DNA from: Trichocoleus sp. FACHB-40 | Lineage (GTDB): Bacteria > Cyanobacteriota > Cyanobacteriia > Cyanobacteriales > FACHB-T130 | Assembly: GCF_014695915.1 (NCBI RefSeq) | Contig: NZ_JACJPF010000036.1 | Coordinates: forward strand, 62,001-126,000 | Direction: 5' to 3' | DNA length: 64,000 nucleotides | In this document: positions 17,461 through 25,610 of the stretch, one piece after another | Position numbering within the stretch: position 1 is the stretch's first letter | Layout: each line of letters begins with the position of its first letter | Program-made: the position numbers and the translations under genes | Notes under the pieces: model-generated | Seen by the model: only the letters and a program-made list of their open reading frames with translations | Database searches by the model: none | Told to the model about the DNA's origin: nothing

Positions 17461-17788
17461 GACAAACCTGGCTCTTGGGAGAGTGACTTCTGCGCGGACG
17501 TACTTCCTTGGCTTCTCGGTAGGGGTTTCTCCTGCCTTCTGCCAAAAAAGTTGGCTTTAAAAAAAAACTGGCGATCGCGCAGTTTCTTATGGAATATGAA
17601 AGTAGAGGTTCTGCTTAATTATGGCTCCATCCAGGCGACTCCCAGATAGTCATACTTACAATTAATTACAATTCGATTAATGTTTAAATTATTATTAAGT
17701 AGTTTCTAAACGATTCCGGTAAGAAATCCTCCTCGTGAAGGATGTCTCAATGGACACACTACATTAATTTATTACACTGACTAAGGTT
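17461..17788. promoter_or_regulatory. Divergent promoter region of the hybrid kinase and the kai cluster
   Basis: This 328-base region must drive kaiA rightwards and the hybrid kinase leftwards. The A/T-rich part at 17650-17720 is the likely promoter area for kaiABC; no exact start site can be fixed from sequence. A HIP1-like GCGATCGCGC is at 17572. Confidence 0.45.
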
Positions 17789-18703
17789 TTGGATTCACCC
17801 CTGTCTATTTGTACCTTTGTGTCTAATGAATCGCTGGCTAAGTCCGTGAGGGACAATTTGAGCAGCGATCGCTATCTTGTAACTCAGGCGAGTTCCTTAT
17901 CTGAGTTTTTTGCCAAAATCGAGCAACACAAGCAGGAAATCGATTGTTTGGTTTTACAGGAGGAAGGCGAGTTGCTACCCCTGTTTAACAAATTGTACGA
18001 ACAAGGCACTCTGCTGCCAATCGTAATTTTCAAGAAGGTATCTCATGAACTCAGTAATTATGCGGTGATTACAGATAAGCCGAGTAACGTAAGTAGCGTC
18101 GCTGATGCTAACCAATCGTTGGGGACTTATCTGTACCACCCTGCGGAAGTTCATGTAACCGCACAAGCTAACAAGATGACGCTGTTGATTGAGCAAGCGA
18201 TCGCTCGATTCCTCACCCTAGCACCCAGCTGTCTTCTCCCTGACCTTTCCGCCAGCCTCGATCCCGTTACTGAGCTAAATACTCAAAGTTTCCTAATGCT
18301 ACAGCAGCGTCGGCTAGCTGAAAAACTTCAGGAACGATTAGGGTATTTAGGCGTGTACTACAAGAGAAATTCCCAGGCTTTTTTCCGTCATCTATCGCGA
18401 ACTGAAAGGCAAGAACTTTTAAACCAACTCAAAGCCGAATATCGCCAGATTGTCATAAATTACTTCTCCAAAGAGAGTACACTGAATCAAGCCATCGATC
18501 AATTTGTCACTGTGGCTTTTTTTGCCGATATGTCAGTGTCTCAAATTGTCGAGATTCATATGGAATTAATGGATGAATTCTCCAAATACTTGCAACTAGA
18601 AGGGCGGAGCGAAGAAATATTATTAGACTATCGTCTGACCTTGATTGATGTCATTGCTCATCTGTGCGAAATGTATCGCCGTTCCATTCCCAGAGAGTCC
18701 TAA
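17789..18703 (+). CDS. kaiA: Circadian clock protein KaiA
   Basis: KaiA stimulates KaiC autophosphorylation by binding its C-terminal tail. The 304-residue product has the full-length two-domain form: N-terminal pseudo-receiver (SPLSICTFVSNESLAKSVR; IDCLVLQEEGELLPL) to about residue 140, a linker, and the C-terminal four-helix KaiC-binding domain (LQERLGYLGVYYKRN, AFFADMSVSQIVEIHMELMD, EGRSEEILLDYRLTLIDVIA, ending RRSIPRES). The start is a TTG; it aligns with the known N-terminus of KaiA from Synechococcus elongatus, and no ATG is available nearby. kaiB follows 76 bases later. Confidence 0.97.
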   Translation: MDSPLSICTFVSNESLAKSVRDNLSSDRYLVTQASSLSEFFAKIEQHKQEIDCLVLQEEGELLPLFNKLYEQGTLLPIVIFKKVSHELSNYAVITDKPSNVSSVADANQSLGTYLYHPAEVHVTAQANKMTLLIEQAIARFLTLAPSCLLPDLSASLDPVTELNTQSFLMLQQRRLAEKLQERLGYLGVYYKRNSQAFFRHLSRTERQELLNQLKAEYRQIVINYFSKESTLNQAIDQFVTVAFFADMSVSQIVEIHMELMDEFSKYLQLEGRSEEILLDYRLTLIDVIAHLCEMYRRSIPRES

Positions 18704-18710
18704 CTAATTT

Positions 18711-18765
18711 AAAATTCAGAATTTAAAAAAGTTAAATTTTAAGTTTTAATTCTTTTTCCAAGTCC
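18711..18765. repeat. A/T-rich heptamer-like inverted repeat between kaiA and kaiB
   Basis: The kaiA-kaiB gap contains AATTTAAAATTCAGAATTTA followed by partly complementary TAAATTTTAAGTTTTAATTC. It could form a weak intercistronic hairpin, in line with similar tracts in other operons of this window. Confidence 0.4.
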
Positions 18766-18779
18766 TCAATTGCTAATTT

Positions 18780-19094
18780 ATGACCGCCCTGAAGAAAACC
18801 TATGTTCTTAAGCTCTACGTTGCTGGAAATACTCCCAACTCAGTACGGGCTTTAAAAACGCTCAAAAATATCTTGGAACAAGAGTTCCAGGGTGTCTATG
18901 CCCTGAAAGTGATTGATGTTCTCAAAAATCCCCAACTGGCTGAAGAAGATAAAATCTTAGCCACGCCGACTTTGGCAAAAGTATTACCTCCACCAGTCCG
19001 CAGAATCATCGGGGATCTTTCGGATAGAGAAAAGGTATTAGTCGGATTGGATCTTCTCTATGAAGAACTCAGCGAAGCCGAATCAGATTTATAA
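18780..19094 (+). CDS. kaiB: Circadian clock protein KaiB
   Basis: KaiB is the fold-switching clock protein that binds the KaiC CI ring and sequesters KaiA to drive dephosphorylation. The 104-residue product has the complete family sequence: [60 protein letters not shown] and the acidic C-terminal tail [10 protein letters not shown]. Length matches the 102-108 residues usual for KaiB. It lies between kaiA and kaiC; the 110-base gap to kaiC shows no separate terminator. Confidence 0.98.
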   Translation: MTALKKTYVLKLYVAGNTPNSVRALKTLKNILEQEFQGVYALKVIDVLKNPQLAEEDKILATPTLAKVLPPPVRRIIGDLSDREKVLVGLDLLYEELSEAESDL

Positions 19095-19216
19095 ATTATA
19101 TCCGGGTGTATTAGTAATAAACCCTTACAACCAGAGGTACTTGCGCCTTTAAACTTTTGACTGGTCTATAGCCCTTACTCAGTTCCTGCTAATCTCTTAT
19201 TTTTTTGACTCAAGTG

Positions 19217-20782
19217 ATGAATCAAACTAATCCCAGCGAGCATAAAGACGAATTGGCACCGCTAGGAGTCCAAAAAATTCGCACAATGATTGAAGGCTTC
19301 GATGACATTAGTCATGGAGGCTTACCACTGGGGAGAACCACCTTATTCAGCGGCACATCCGGAACTGGTAAAACCTTGTTTGCAGTTCAGTTTCTCTACA
19401 ACGGTATTACTCAGTTTGATGAGTCTGGCGTATTTGTTACTTTTGAAGAATCTCCCACAGACATCATAAAAAATGCCTCCAGCTTTGGTTGGGATTTACA
19501 GAAATTAATAGATCAAGGCCAGCTATTTATTCTGGATGCTTCTCCCGATCCTGAAGGACAGGAAGTTGTCGGTAACTTTGACCTTTCCGCCTTAATTGAG
19601 CGCATTCAGTATGCCATTCGTAAATACAAAGCCAAGCGGGTTTCCGTTGATTCTGTAACAGCTATTTTTCAGCAATATGATGCCGCAGGGCTGGTACGAC
19701 GGGAAATTTTTAGATTGGTAGCCCGGCTCAAACAAATTGGTGTCACCACCATAATGACGACAGAAAGGATTGAGGAATATGGTCAAGTGGCGCGATTTGG
19801 GGTAGAAGAATTTGTTTCTGATAACGTAGCCATTGTTCGTAACGTTTTGGAAGGAGAACGTCGCCGCCGCACCATTGAAATTCTTAAACTTCGCGGTACT
19901 ACCCATATGAAAGGCGAATACCCTTTCACCATTACCAATAATGGAATCAATATCTTCCCACTAGGAGCAATGCGACTCACCCAGCGTTCTTCCAATATTC
20001 GGGTGTCTTCTGGTGTCAAAACCCTCGATGAAATGTGTGGTGGTGGATTCTTCAAAGATTCGATTATTTTGGCAACAGGTGCTACAGGTACAGGAAAAAC
20101 GCTTTTAGTAAGCAAATTTTTGGAAAATGCCTGCCTTAGGGACGAACGTGCCATCTTGTTTGCCTATGAAGAATCTCGCGCCCAACTTTCTCGCAATGCT
20201 TATTCTTGGGGCATTGATTTTGAGGAGATGGAGCAAAAAGGTTTGCTAAAAATTCTCTGTACTTATCCAGAGTCGGCTGGGTTAGAAGACCATTTGCAAA
20301 TTATTAAATCAGAAATTGCTGAATTCAAGCCGTGTCGCATTGCCATTGATTCTCTGTCTGCTTTAGCACGCGGGGTTAGCAGTAATGCCTTCCGGCAGTT
20401 TGTAATTGGCGTTACTGGTTATGCCAAGCAAGAGGAAATTACTGGCTTTTTTACCAACACCACCGACCAATTTATGGGTTCCCATTCGATTACGGATTCC
20501 CATATTTCCACGATTACAGACACGATTTTGATGCTGCAATATGTGGAAATTCGCGGTGAAATGTCCCGTGCTATCAATGTCTTCAAGATGCGGGGTTCTT
20601 GGCACGAAAAAGGTATCCGCGAGTACACTATCACTGATGAGGGAGCTGAAATTAAAGATTCTTTCCGTAATTACGAAAGAATTATCAGTGGCTCACCCAC
20701 TCGGATTGCGGTTGACGAAAAGAGCGAATTATCCCGCATTGTTCGAGGGATGAGGGACAATAGTAGCGATACGGTAATTTAA
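19217..20782 (+). CDS. kaiC: Circadian clock protein KaiC
   Basis: KaiC is the double-ATPase hexamer at the centre of the cyanobacterial oscillator. Both P-loops are present (SGTSGTGKT in CI, ATGATGTGKT in CII), with the catalytic glutamate pairs TFEES and AYEES. The CII phosphorylation sites lie in SHISTITDT; if translation starts at ATG 19217, they fall at Ser431 and Thr432, exactly as in Synechococcus elongatus. A TTG at 19205 would add four residues. The C-terminus (SGSPTRIAVDEKSELSRIVR) carries the KaiA-binding tail. Length 521 is normal. Neither start has a strong ribosome site. A hairpin follows at 20804. Confidence 0.98.
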   Translation: MNQTNPSEHKDELAPLGVQKIRTMIEGFDDISHGGLPLGRTTLFSGTSGTGKTLFAVQFLYNGITQFDESGVFVTFEESPTDIIKNASSFGWDLQKLIDQGQLFILDASPDPEGQEVVGNFDLSALIERIQYAIRKYKAKRVSVDSVTAIFQQYDAAGLVRREIFRLVARLKQIGVTTIMTTERIEEYGQVARFGVEEFVSDNVAIVRNVLEGERRRRTIEILKLRGTTHMKGEYPFTITNNGINIFPLGAMRLTQRSSNIRVSSGVKTLDEMCGGGFFKDSIILATGATGTGKTLLVSKFLENACLRDERAILFAYEESRAQLSRNAYSWGIDFEEMEQKGLLKILCTYPESAGLEDHLQIIKSEIAEFKPCRIAIDSLSALARGVSSNAFRQFVIGVTGYAKQEEITGFFTNTTDQFMGSHSITDSHISTITDTILMLQYVEIRGEMSRAINVFKMRGSWHEKGIREYTITDEGAEIKDSFRNYERIISGSPTRIAVDEKSELSRIVRGMRDNSSDTVI

Positions 20783-20803
20783 CCTTGGGTCTGTCAGTTA
20801 AGG

Positions 20804-20833
20804 GCTTATATCCGCAATAATACGGATATAAGC
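20804..20833 (+). terminator. Likely terminator of the kai cluster
   Basis: GCTTATATCCG (20804-20814) pairs perfectly with CGGATATAAGC (20823-20833) around an 8-nt loop, 22 bases after the kaiC stop. The following bases are A/T-rich but without a long T run. Confidence 0.65.
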
Positions 20834-21159
20834 AAATCTTTACCTAGTAATAACCTCAGTTGAGATAGTATAGCTTTTTCAATTGCCTGTCAGCCTTGAT
20901 TTTAATGAAAGATCCTGAATTCCGGTTATTGGTAATTACAACTACACTTTACACAAACTTCATAATTCTGCCTTCAGTTAGCTTCCTACTTAAAGATTAA
21001 GTGAAGATGGGTTTTAGCTATAGCAAAATTTTTCAAATAGAAATTAAAATGCAATTGATGTCAATCCGCATTTTTACGTAAATACCCGATCTTTAGGCGG
21101 CTAGGGTAAGGATACAGGTTCTTCGTATTCCGCCAAAGCTACAGGGGAGGTATATTCAA
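20834..21159. other. Gene-free stretch before the methyltransferase
   Basis: About 326 A/T-rich bases with no coding frame I trust. It presumably holds the promoter of the methyltransferase; GGGGAGG at 21144-21150 is that gene's ribosome site. Confidence 0.4.
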
Positions 21160-22008
21160 GTGGTTACACTCGCAGAATCTCAACTTCAGTTAAGCGATTT
21201 TCAACTGGTTCAAGAGATATATTTTCCCAAAAACTATGAAGCTAGTTCCATGTGGAAACTCAAGCAGTTGTTGTGGGAAACAGCTGTAGTGCAATGGGAG
21301 CAAACAGCAGAGTCTCTAGGAAGTTTTGGGGAAGTTTGGGAACCCCTACCTATTGGTAAACATTTTGATTCAATTTTGGATCTAGGTTGTGGATATGGCA
21401 GACTTGCTGCCTATCTTTCAAAACAGAAAAAGATTACCTGCAACAAATATTATGGAATAGATATTTCCGAGAGTCTTCTGCGGCGTATGCTGGGGTATAA
21501 AAGAGCATATAATTTGTTTCCCTCAGCAGAGTTCTCTTTAATTTGTATCGCCGGGGATAAGTTGCCATTTGAGGACAACTCAATAGATTTTGTTAGAGCA
21601 AGTAGTATTTTTTTGAGTTTAGAAACAGAGCAACTAAAACACAATCTGGCAGAGATTGCTCGCGTTATCAAGCCGGGGGGAGTTTTTGTATTTGAAGATT
21701 TATTCTACAATCGCTACTGTCCGATGAATATTTTGGATAACGTTTTGCATAAAACGAGGAAATCCAAACTCGATTTCGGTCATTTAAAGCAATATTCTTT
21801 ACGTGAGATAAAGCGTTTGTTGAAAAATTCTCAATTATCGCAGAAGTGTCCCCAATATACTATCAAACCGCATAAACCGGCTTTGCTGCAAGAAAAATTT
21901 GGGAACGTGGGGATGCGTGTCTCTAATGACATCAATAAGGAAATAAATCCTCCCAAATTTTTGAAAGAGTTTTTAGCTTGTGGTTATAGCGTTTACAGCA
22001 AAGTTTAG
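21160..22008 (+). CDS. Class I SAM-dependent methyltransferase
   Basis: A 282-residue protein with the Rossmann-type methyltransferase core. Motif I is DSILDLGCGYGRLAAYL at about residues 69-85, the acidic motif II is YYGIDISESLLRRM, and a Methyltransf_11-type motif LPFEDNSIDFVRASSIFLSL and the post-motif EIARVIKPGGVFVFEDLFYN follow. The substrate is not indicated. The start is GTG with GGGGAGG 9 nt upstream. It stands alone after the kai cluster and is followed immediately by a short open frame. Confidence 0.82.
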   Translation: MVTLAESQLQLSDFQLVQEIYFPKNYEASSMWKLKQLLWETAVVQWEQTAESLGSFGEVWEPLPIGKHFDSILDLGCGYGRLAAYLSKQKKITCNKYYGIDISESLLRRMLGYKRAYNLFPSAEFSLICIAGDKLPFEDNSIDFVRASSIFLSLETEQLKHNLAEIARVIKPGGVFVFEDLFYNRYCPMNILDNVLHKTRKSKLDFGHLKQYSLREIKRLLKNSQLSQKCPQYTIKPHKPALLQEKFGNVGMRVSNDINKEINPPKFLKEFLACGYSVYSKV

Positions 22009-22179
22009 ATGGGCTTCTATACTTCTCGGTTAATAGCTGTCATCGTCAAGGGTGCGGTTACAGGGGCAAAGACTGCCCAAAAGCAGCCTCAAGATATTTT
22101 AGCCGTTGCGAAGGCAATGGCTTGGCTTGTGGAGCATAGAAGTATTGGGGCTTGTCTAATTTTTGGGAAAAACGCCTGA
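22009..22179 (+). CDS. Possible 56-residue protein directly after the methyltransferase
   Basis: An ATG directly follows the methyltransferase TAG (stop-start TAGATG) and opens 56 codons ending at TGA 22177-22179, with phrases LIAVIVKGAVTGAKTAQ and AVAKAMAWLVEHRSIGACLI. The tight junction hints at coupling, but no family is recognised and it could be a remnant. Confidence 0.3.
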   Translation: MGFYTSRLIAVIVKGAVTGAKTAQKQPQDILAVAKAMAWLVEHRSIGACLIFGKNA

Positions 22180-22200
22180 CGACTAAAGTCAAGGGCGAAT

Positions 22201-22230
22201 AAACTAAGCCCGCTTGCGCGGGCTTAGTTT
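22201..22230 (+). terminator. Strong hairpin terminator
   Basis: AAACTAAGCCCGC (22201-22213) and GCGGGCTTAGTTT (22218-22230) form a perfect 13-bp stem with a TTGC loop. It would terminate the methyltransferase transcript; being symmetrical, it could also act on minus-strand transcription leaving the tRNA gene. Confidence 0.75.
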
Positions 22231-22263
22231 TAGCGATTTGTTGGGTTTCGCTATTGCATTAAA

Positions 22264-22336
22264 CGAGCACGGAGGGATTTGAACCCCCGACACCCAGAAC
22301 CGGAATCTGGTGCTCTATCCACTGAGCTACGTGCCC
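22264..22336 (-). tRNA. tRNA-Arg (anticodon CCG)
   Basis: The minus strand folds into a 73-nt cloverleaf: acceptor GGGCACG with CGTGCTC, D arm GCTC..GAGC, anticodon arm CCAGA-TTCCGGT-TCTGG giving anticodon CCG, and T arm GGGGG-TTCAAAT-CCCTC with one wobble. Discriminator base G. The CCA end is not encoded. It reads CGG codons. Confidence 0.95.
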
Positions 22337-22363
22337 TGATATCTTTGGATAAGTATAGCACTG

Positions 22364-23662
22364 TTAGAGGTAATTGATGGGGTCTACTGGTTCGCCATTT
22401 TTTCGTACCTCGAAATGGAGGTGGGGGCCTGTGGAAAATCCGGTGGAACCAACAGATGCGATCGCATCTCCTCTTCTCACAAATTGTCCCTCAGATACAT
22501 AGAGTTGGCTAGAGTGAGCGTATAAAGTCGTAATACCCTTGCCGTGGTTGATTATCACTGCTTTGCCGTAACCGCCATACCAACCGGCAAAAATCACTTC
22601 TCCACTCTCGGCGGCGCGGATGGTGCTGCCATAGCTTGCCCCAAAGTCAAGACCGGAATGTAAGCGGCGGTAGCCTAGAATTGGGTGTATCCGCCAGCCA
22701 AAGTTGCTGCTAATTGCGGCATCGCTGGGATATCCGAAGATGCCACCAGTGCTACGCTTAATGTCGTCGCCGCGCAGAATAGCTTTTTCGGCAGCTTCTT
22801 TTGCTTTAGCTTCTGCAACCCGTTTTTGAATCAAGGTGGCGATGCCTTGGGAATCTTCTGCCAAAACTCTCTCGGCAGCTTCTAAGGCTTGTCTGTTGCT
22901 ATTAAGGCGTTCAATCAGTTGTTCCTGCACCTGTCCCTGTGCCATAAAGTCTGCTTTTTGTAGCAGTAGCTGCTGGCTAATCAGGGCAATTTGATTTTCC
23001 TGCTGTTCGACTGCGATTTTCTGGCTGTTGATTTTATCTGATTCGGCTTTCAGGTTGCTTAAAATTTGCCTGTCTGCCTGAAACACTAATTTTATCTGAC
23101 GACGGCGGTCAAAAAATTGATTAAAATTCTGGCTAGAAAGCAGGATATTCCAGCCTTGGTTAGTTAGGTTCTGGCGTTGCAGGAAACGCAATCTGGCGAT
23201 GGTGGCGGCTTGCTTTTGTTGATAATCCCTTTGGGCGAAAAATAACTGGTTTTGTAACTTTTTTAATGTTTGGGTGGCTTGTTGTAATTGGGACTGGTAA
23301 TCGTTGATTTTGGTGTCGGTTAAGTTAATATTTTGCTGTACTTTGCCCCGTTGTCCCTGTGCGGCTTTTTCGAGTTTTTGTAAGCGCTCGCTTTCTTGGG
23401 AAAAATTAGACCTTTGTCGATCTAACTGTTGCTGCATCTGCTTCAACGTGTCCACCGTGACTGGGGGCGGCGTGGGAGATTCAGCCTTCACGGGCATTGA
23501 TAGCATTAGCCACAGGGAAAAGCAAAGGGCAATACCCCCAACAAAGCTTAAAAAGCGTCCGAAATTTCGGTGTAGCTTTGTCTCCCCAAATCTTCGGGCA
23601 AGACACAAAGGCAGCAAAAGGTAATAATTCTGGCTTTGATTGGGAAATAAAGCTTTGGTCAT
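22364..23662 (-). CDS. EnvC-like murein hydrolase activator / M23 peptidase
   Basis: The start is set at ATG 23662 (TKALFPNQSQ); the frame is open for 25 more codons upstream. The 432-residue protein has a membrane anchor or signal segment at about residues 35-58 (FVGGIALCFSLWLMLSM), a long coiled coil (~75-290), and a C-terminal LytM/M23 domain. The zinc-site motifs are LHSGLDFGASYGS and GPHLHFEVR, with both metal-binding histidines of the HxH pair, so catalysis is possible, unlike degenerate EnvC activators. The combination of coiled coil and LytM domain points to septal or lateral peptidoglycan cleavage in filaments. tRNA-Arg lies just downstream. Confidence 0.85.
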   Translation of the reverse strand: MTKALFPNQSQNYYLLLPLCLARRFGETKLHRNFGRFLSFVGGIALCFSLWLMLSMPVKAESPTPPPVTVDTLKQMQQQLDRQRSNFSQESERLQKLEKAAQGQRGKVQQNINLTDTKINDYQSQLQQATQTLKKLQNQLFFAQRDYQQKQAATIARLRFLQRQNLTNQGWNILLSSQNFNQFFDRRRQIKLVFQADRQILSNLKAESDKINSQKIAVEQQENQIALISQQLLLQKADFMAQGQVQEQLIERLNSNRQALEAAERVLAEDSQGIATLIQKRVAEAKAKEAAEKAILRGDDIKRSTGGIFGYPSDAAISSNFGWRIHPILGYRRLHSGLDFGASYGSTIRAAESGEVIFAGWYGGYGKAVIINHGKGITTLYAHSSQLYVSEGQFVRRGDAIASVGSTGFSTGPHLHFEVRKNGEPVDPINYL

Positions 23663-23915
23663 CTCTAGTCGCCGGAAAGACCGCCTGCCCCACCAGTTGA
23701 AGCGATGTGGGTTATTTAAACATTTACCTGAGCGCACAGATTTCCATTATATAAATATACCACAAATAGCCATTTCTACAAGCTGCGTAACGAAATAAAA
23801 AACTTAAAACTGTTAGGTATCTTTGTACACCGTTTTTTGATAGCCCTAAAGTTAGATGAAGTTTTTTGCAGTTAAAGCAAACTAGGTAATAAATAAGTAT
23901 AAGCGATTAACAACA

Positions 23916-24077
23916 ATGACCACTGACAAAACAACAAATTCCCAAAATGCTGTAGGTGAAAGTAAAAAGGAACTCAATCAAAAAACATCTAAGCAATTTG
24001 TCATCAGCACTACGATTGGAGTTTTAACAATTCTGATTTTGGCTGTAAGTTATTATTATGGACTCATCGGCTATTAA
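23916..24077 (+). CDS. Small single-pass membrane protein (53 residues), unknown
   Basis: An ATG at 23916 opens 53 codons: a polar N-terminal half (TTDKTTNSQNAVGESKKELN), then one clean membrane helix (FVISTTIGVLTILILAVSYY) and the end YGLIGY. The sharp polar/hydrophobic division is typical of real small thylakoid or plasma-membrane subunits. No ribosome site is obvious. It is flanked by a perfect hairpin terminator at 24109. I do not recognise the family. Confidence 0.5.
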   Translation: MTTDKTTNSQNAVGESKKELNQKTSKQFVISTTIGVLTILILAVSYYYGLIGY

Positions 24078-24108
24078 TATGCTCAGAAAAGACACTTAAA
24101 TGCAAATT

Positions 24109-24139
24109 TCTCGTTCCCAGCATCTGACTGGGAACGAGA
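24109..24139. terminator. Palindromic CTCGTTCCCAG repeat acting as bidirectional terminator
   Basis: TCTCGTTCCCAG (24109-24120) pairs perfectly with CTGGGAACGAGA (24128-24139). It lies between the convergent ends of the small membrane protein and trmFO. The same stem core recurs at 40349-40388. Confidence 0.7.
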
Positions 24140-24141
24140 GA

Positions 24142-25488
24142 TTAACCTATGGCAGACTTCCAACTAGCGAGATCAGCAAAAGCGCGATCGCGGTAAGCGC
24201 CATATCGCTCCTGCTTATTGCGAATCCTTACAGGCAATTCCGGCAAAATGCCAAAATTGGGTGGCATCGGCTGAAAATGCTTTGGTGAAGCCGAACTAAT
24301 AAACTCAAACAACGCCCCCATCATCGTCGTAGTTGGTAGCGTCAGCGGTTCTTTACCCAAAGCAATTCGCACCGCATTCGTCCCCGCCAGCCAACCGCCA
24401 GCCGCCGCCGCCGTGTAACCCTCAGTTCCCACCAACTGCCCTGCTGCAAGCAACGTAGGGCGGTTGTGAAATTGTAAAGAAGGCTTTAACAACTGCGGCG
24501 CATTAATAAACGTGTTGCGGTGCATCACGCCCAACCGCACAAACTCCGCATTTTCCAAGCCTGGAATCAAGCTAAACACCCGTTTCTGCTCGCCCCAGCG
24601 CAAATTCGTCTGAAATCCCACCATATTCCAGAGTTGCCCCGCCTTATCTTCTTGGCGCAACTGTATCACCGCATAAGGACGTTGCGACTGATTTTCTGGG
24701 GCGCGGAAATCACCTTTGCGGGCATCAAACAATCCCACAGGCTTCAGAGGGCCATAGCGCATGGTATCTTCTCCCCGTTGCGCCAGTTCCTCAATTGGCA
24801 GACAAGCCTCAAAAAACTTTGCCGTCTCCCGTTCAAAGTCTTTCAATTCCGTCTGTTCAGCCTTGCAGAGTTCCTCCCGGAAATGTAGATACTGCTCTTT
24901 ATTCATCGGGCAATTGAGATAAGCAGCGTCTCCCTTGTCGTAGCGAGAAGCGAGGAAAGCAATGTCACGATTAATCGATTCTCCCACCACAATCGGGCTG
25001 GCGGCATCGAAAAAACTCATGTATTCCATGCCCGTGAAGCGTTGCAAATCTGCCGCCAAATCGGGGGAAGTTAGAGGGCCAGTAGTGAGAACTGTAATGC
25101 CTTCTGTAGGGATTTGCGGCAATTCGCCGCGCCGCAACTCTAAATTAGGGTGAGAAGCAAGAGTTTCTGTTAGTTCGCTGCTAAATTTTCCCCGGTCAAC
25201 GGCTAAAGCACCACCAGCAGGAACGGCGTGTTCGTCAGCTTTGCCAATGATTATTGAGTTGAGGCGACGCAGTTCTTCGTGTAAAAGACCAGCAGCGCGA
25301 TCGCTTGACATTGCCCCAAAGGAATTACTGCACACCAATTCCGCCAAATGTTCTGAGTGATGGGCAGGACTAAACCGCTTGGGGCGCATTTCGTGCAGCA
25401 CTACAGGCAACCCAGCATTGGCAATTTGCCACGCTGCTTCCGTCCCCGCTAAACCGCCGCCTATAACTTGAATTGGTTGTTGATCCAT
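24142..25488 (-). CDS. trmFO: Methylenetetrahydrofolate-tRNA-(uracil-5-)-methyltransferase TrmFO
   Basis: TrmFO makes m5U54 in the T loop of tRNAs, using methylene-THF as carbon source and FAD. The 448-residue product begins with the FAD dinucleotide motif [16 protein letters not shown], then [20 protein letters not shown] and the family stretch [19 protein letters not shown] with the conserved cysteine. Later come [29 protein letters not shown] and, near the C-terminus, [20 protein letters not shown]. Length is normal. It ends 3 bases from the shared palindromic terminator. Confidence 0.96.
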   Translation of the reverse strand: MDQQPIQVIGGGLAGTEAAWQIANAGLPVVLHEMRPKRFSPAHHSEHLAELVCSNSFGAMSSDRAAGLLHEELRRLNSIIIGKADEHAVPAGGALAVDRGKFSSELTETLASHPNLELRRGELPQIPTEGITVLTTGPLTSPDLAADLQRFTGMEYMSFFDAASPIVVGESINRDIAFLASRYDKGDAAYLNCPMNKEQYLHFREELCKAEQTELKDFERETAKFFEACLPIEELAQRGEDTMRYGPLKPVGLFDARKGDFRAPENQSQRPYAVIQLRQEDKAGQLWNMVGFQTNLRWGEQKRVFSLIPGLENAEFVRLGVMHRNTFINAPQLLKPSLQFHNRPTLLAAGQLVGTEGYTAAAAGGWLAGTNAVRIALGKEPLTLPTTTMMGALFEFISSASPKHFQPMPPNFGILPELPVRIRNKQERYGAYRDRAFADLASWKSAIG

Positions 25489-25610
25489 CTAAATCTTTCC
25501 ATCCCTAGTGCGGATTTTCTTTTAACGCAAAGGTGTACGCAAAGGAACGCAAAGAAATCCTTAGCGAATTACCTTAAAAAACCAAATTAACTGGCAGCAC
25601 TCGCCGCGTT

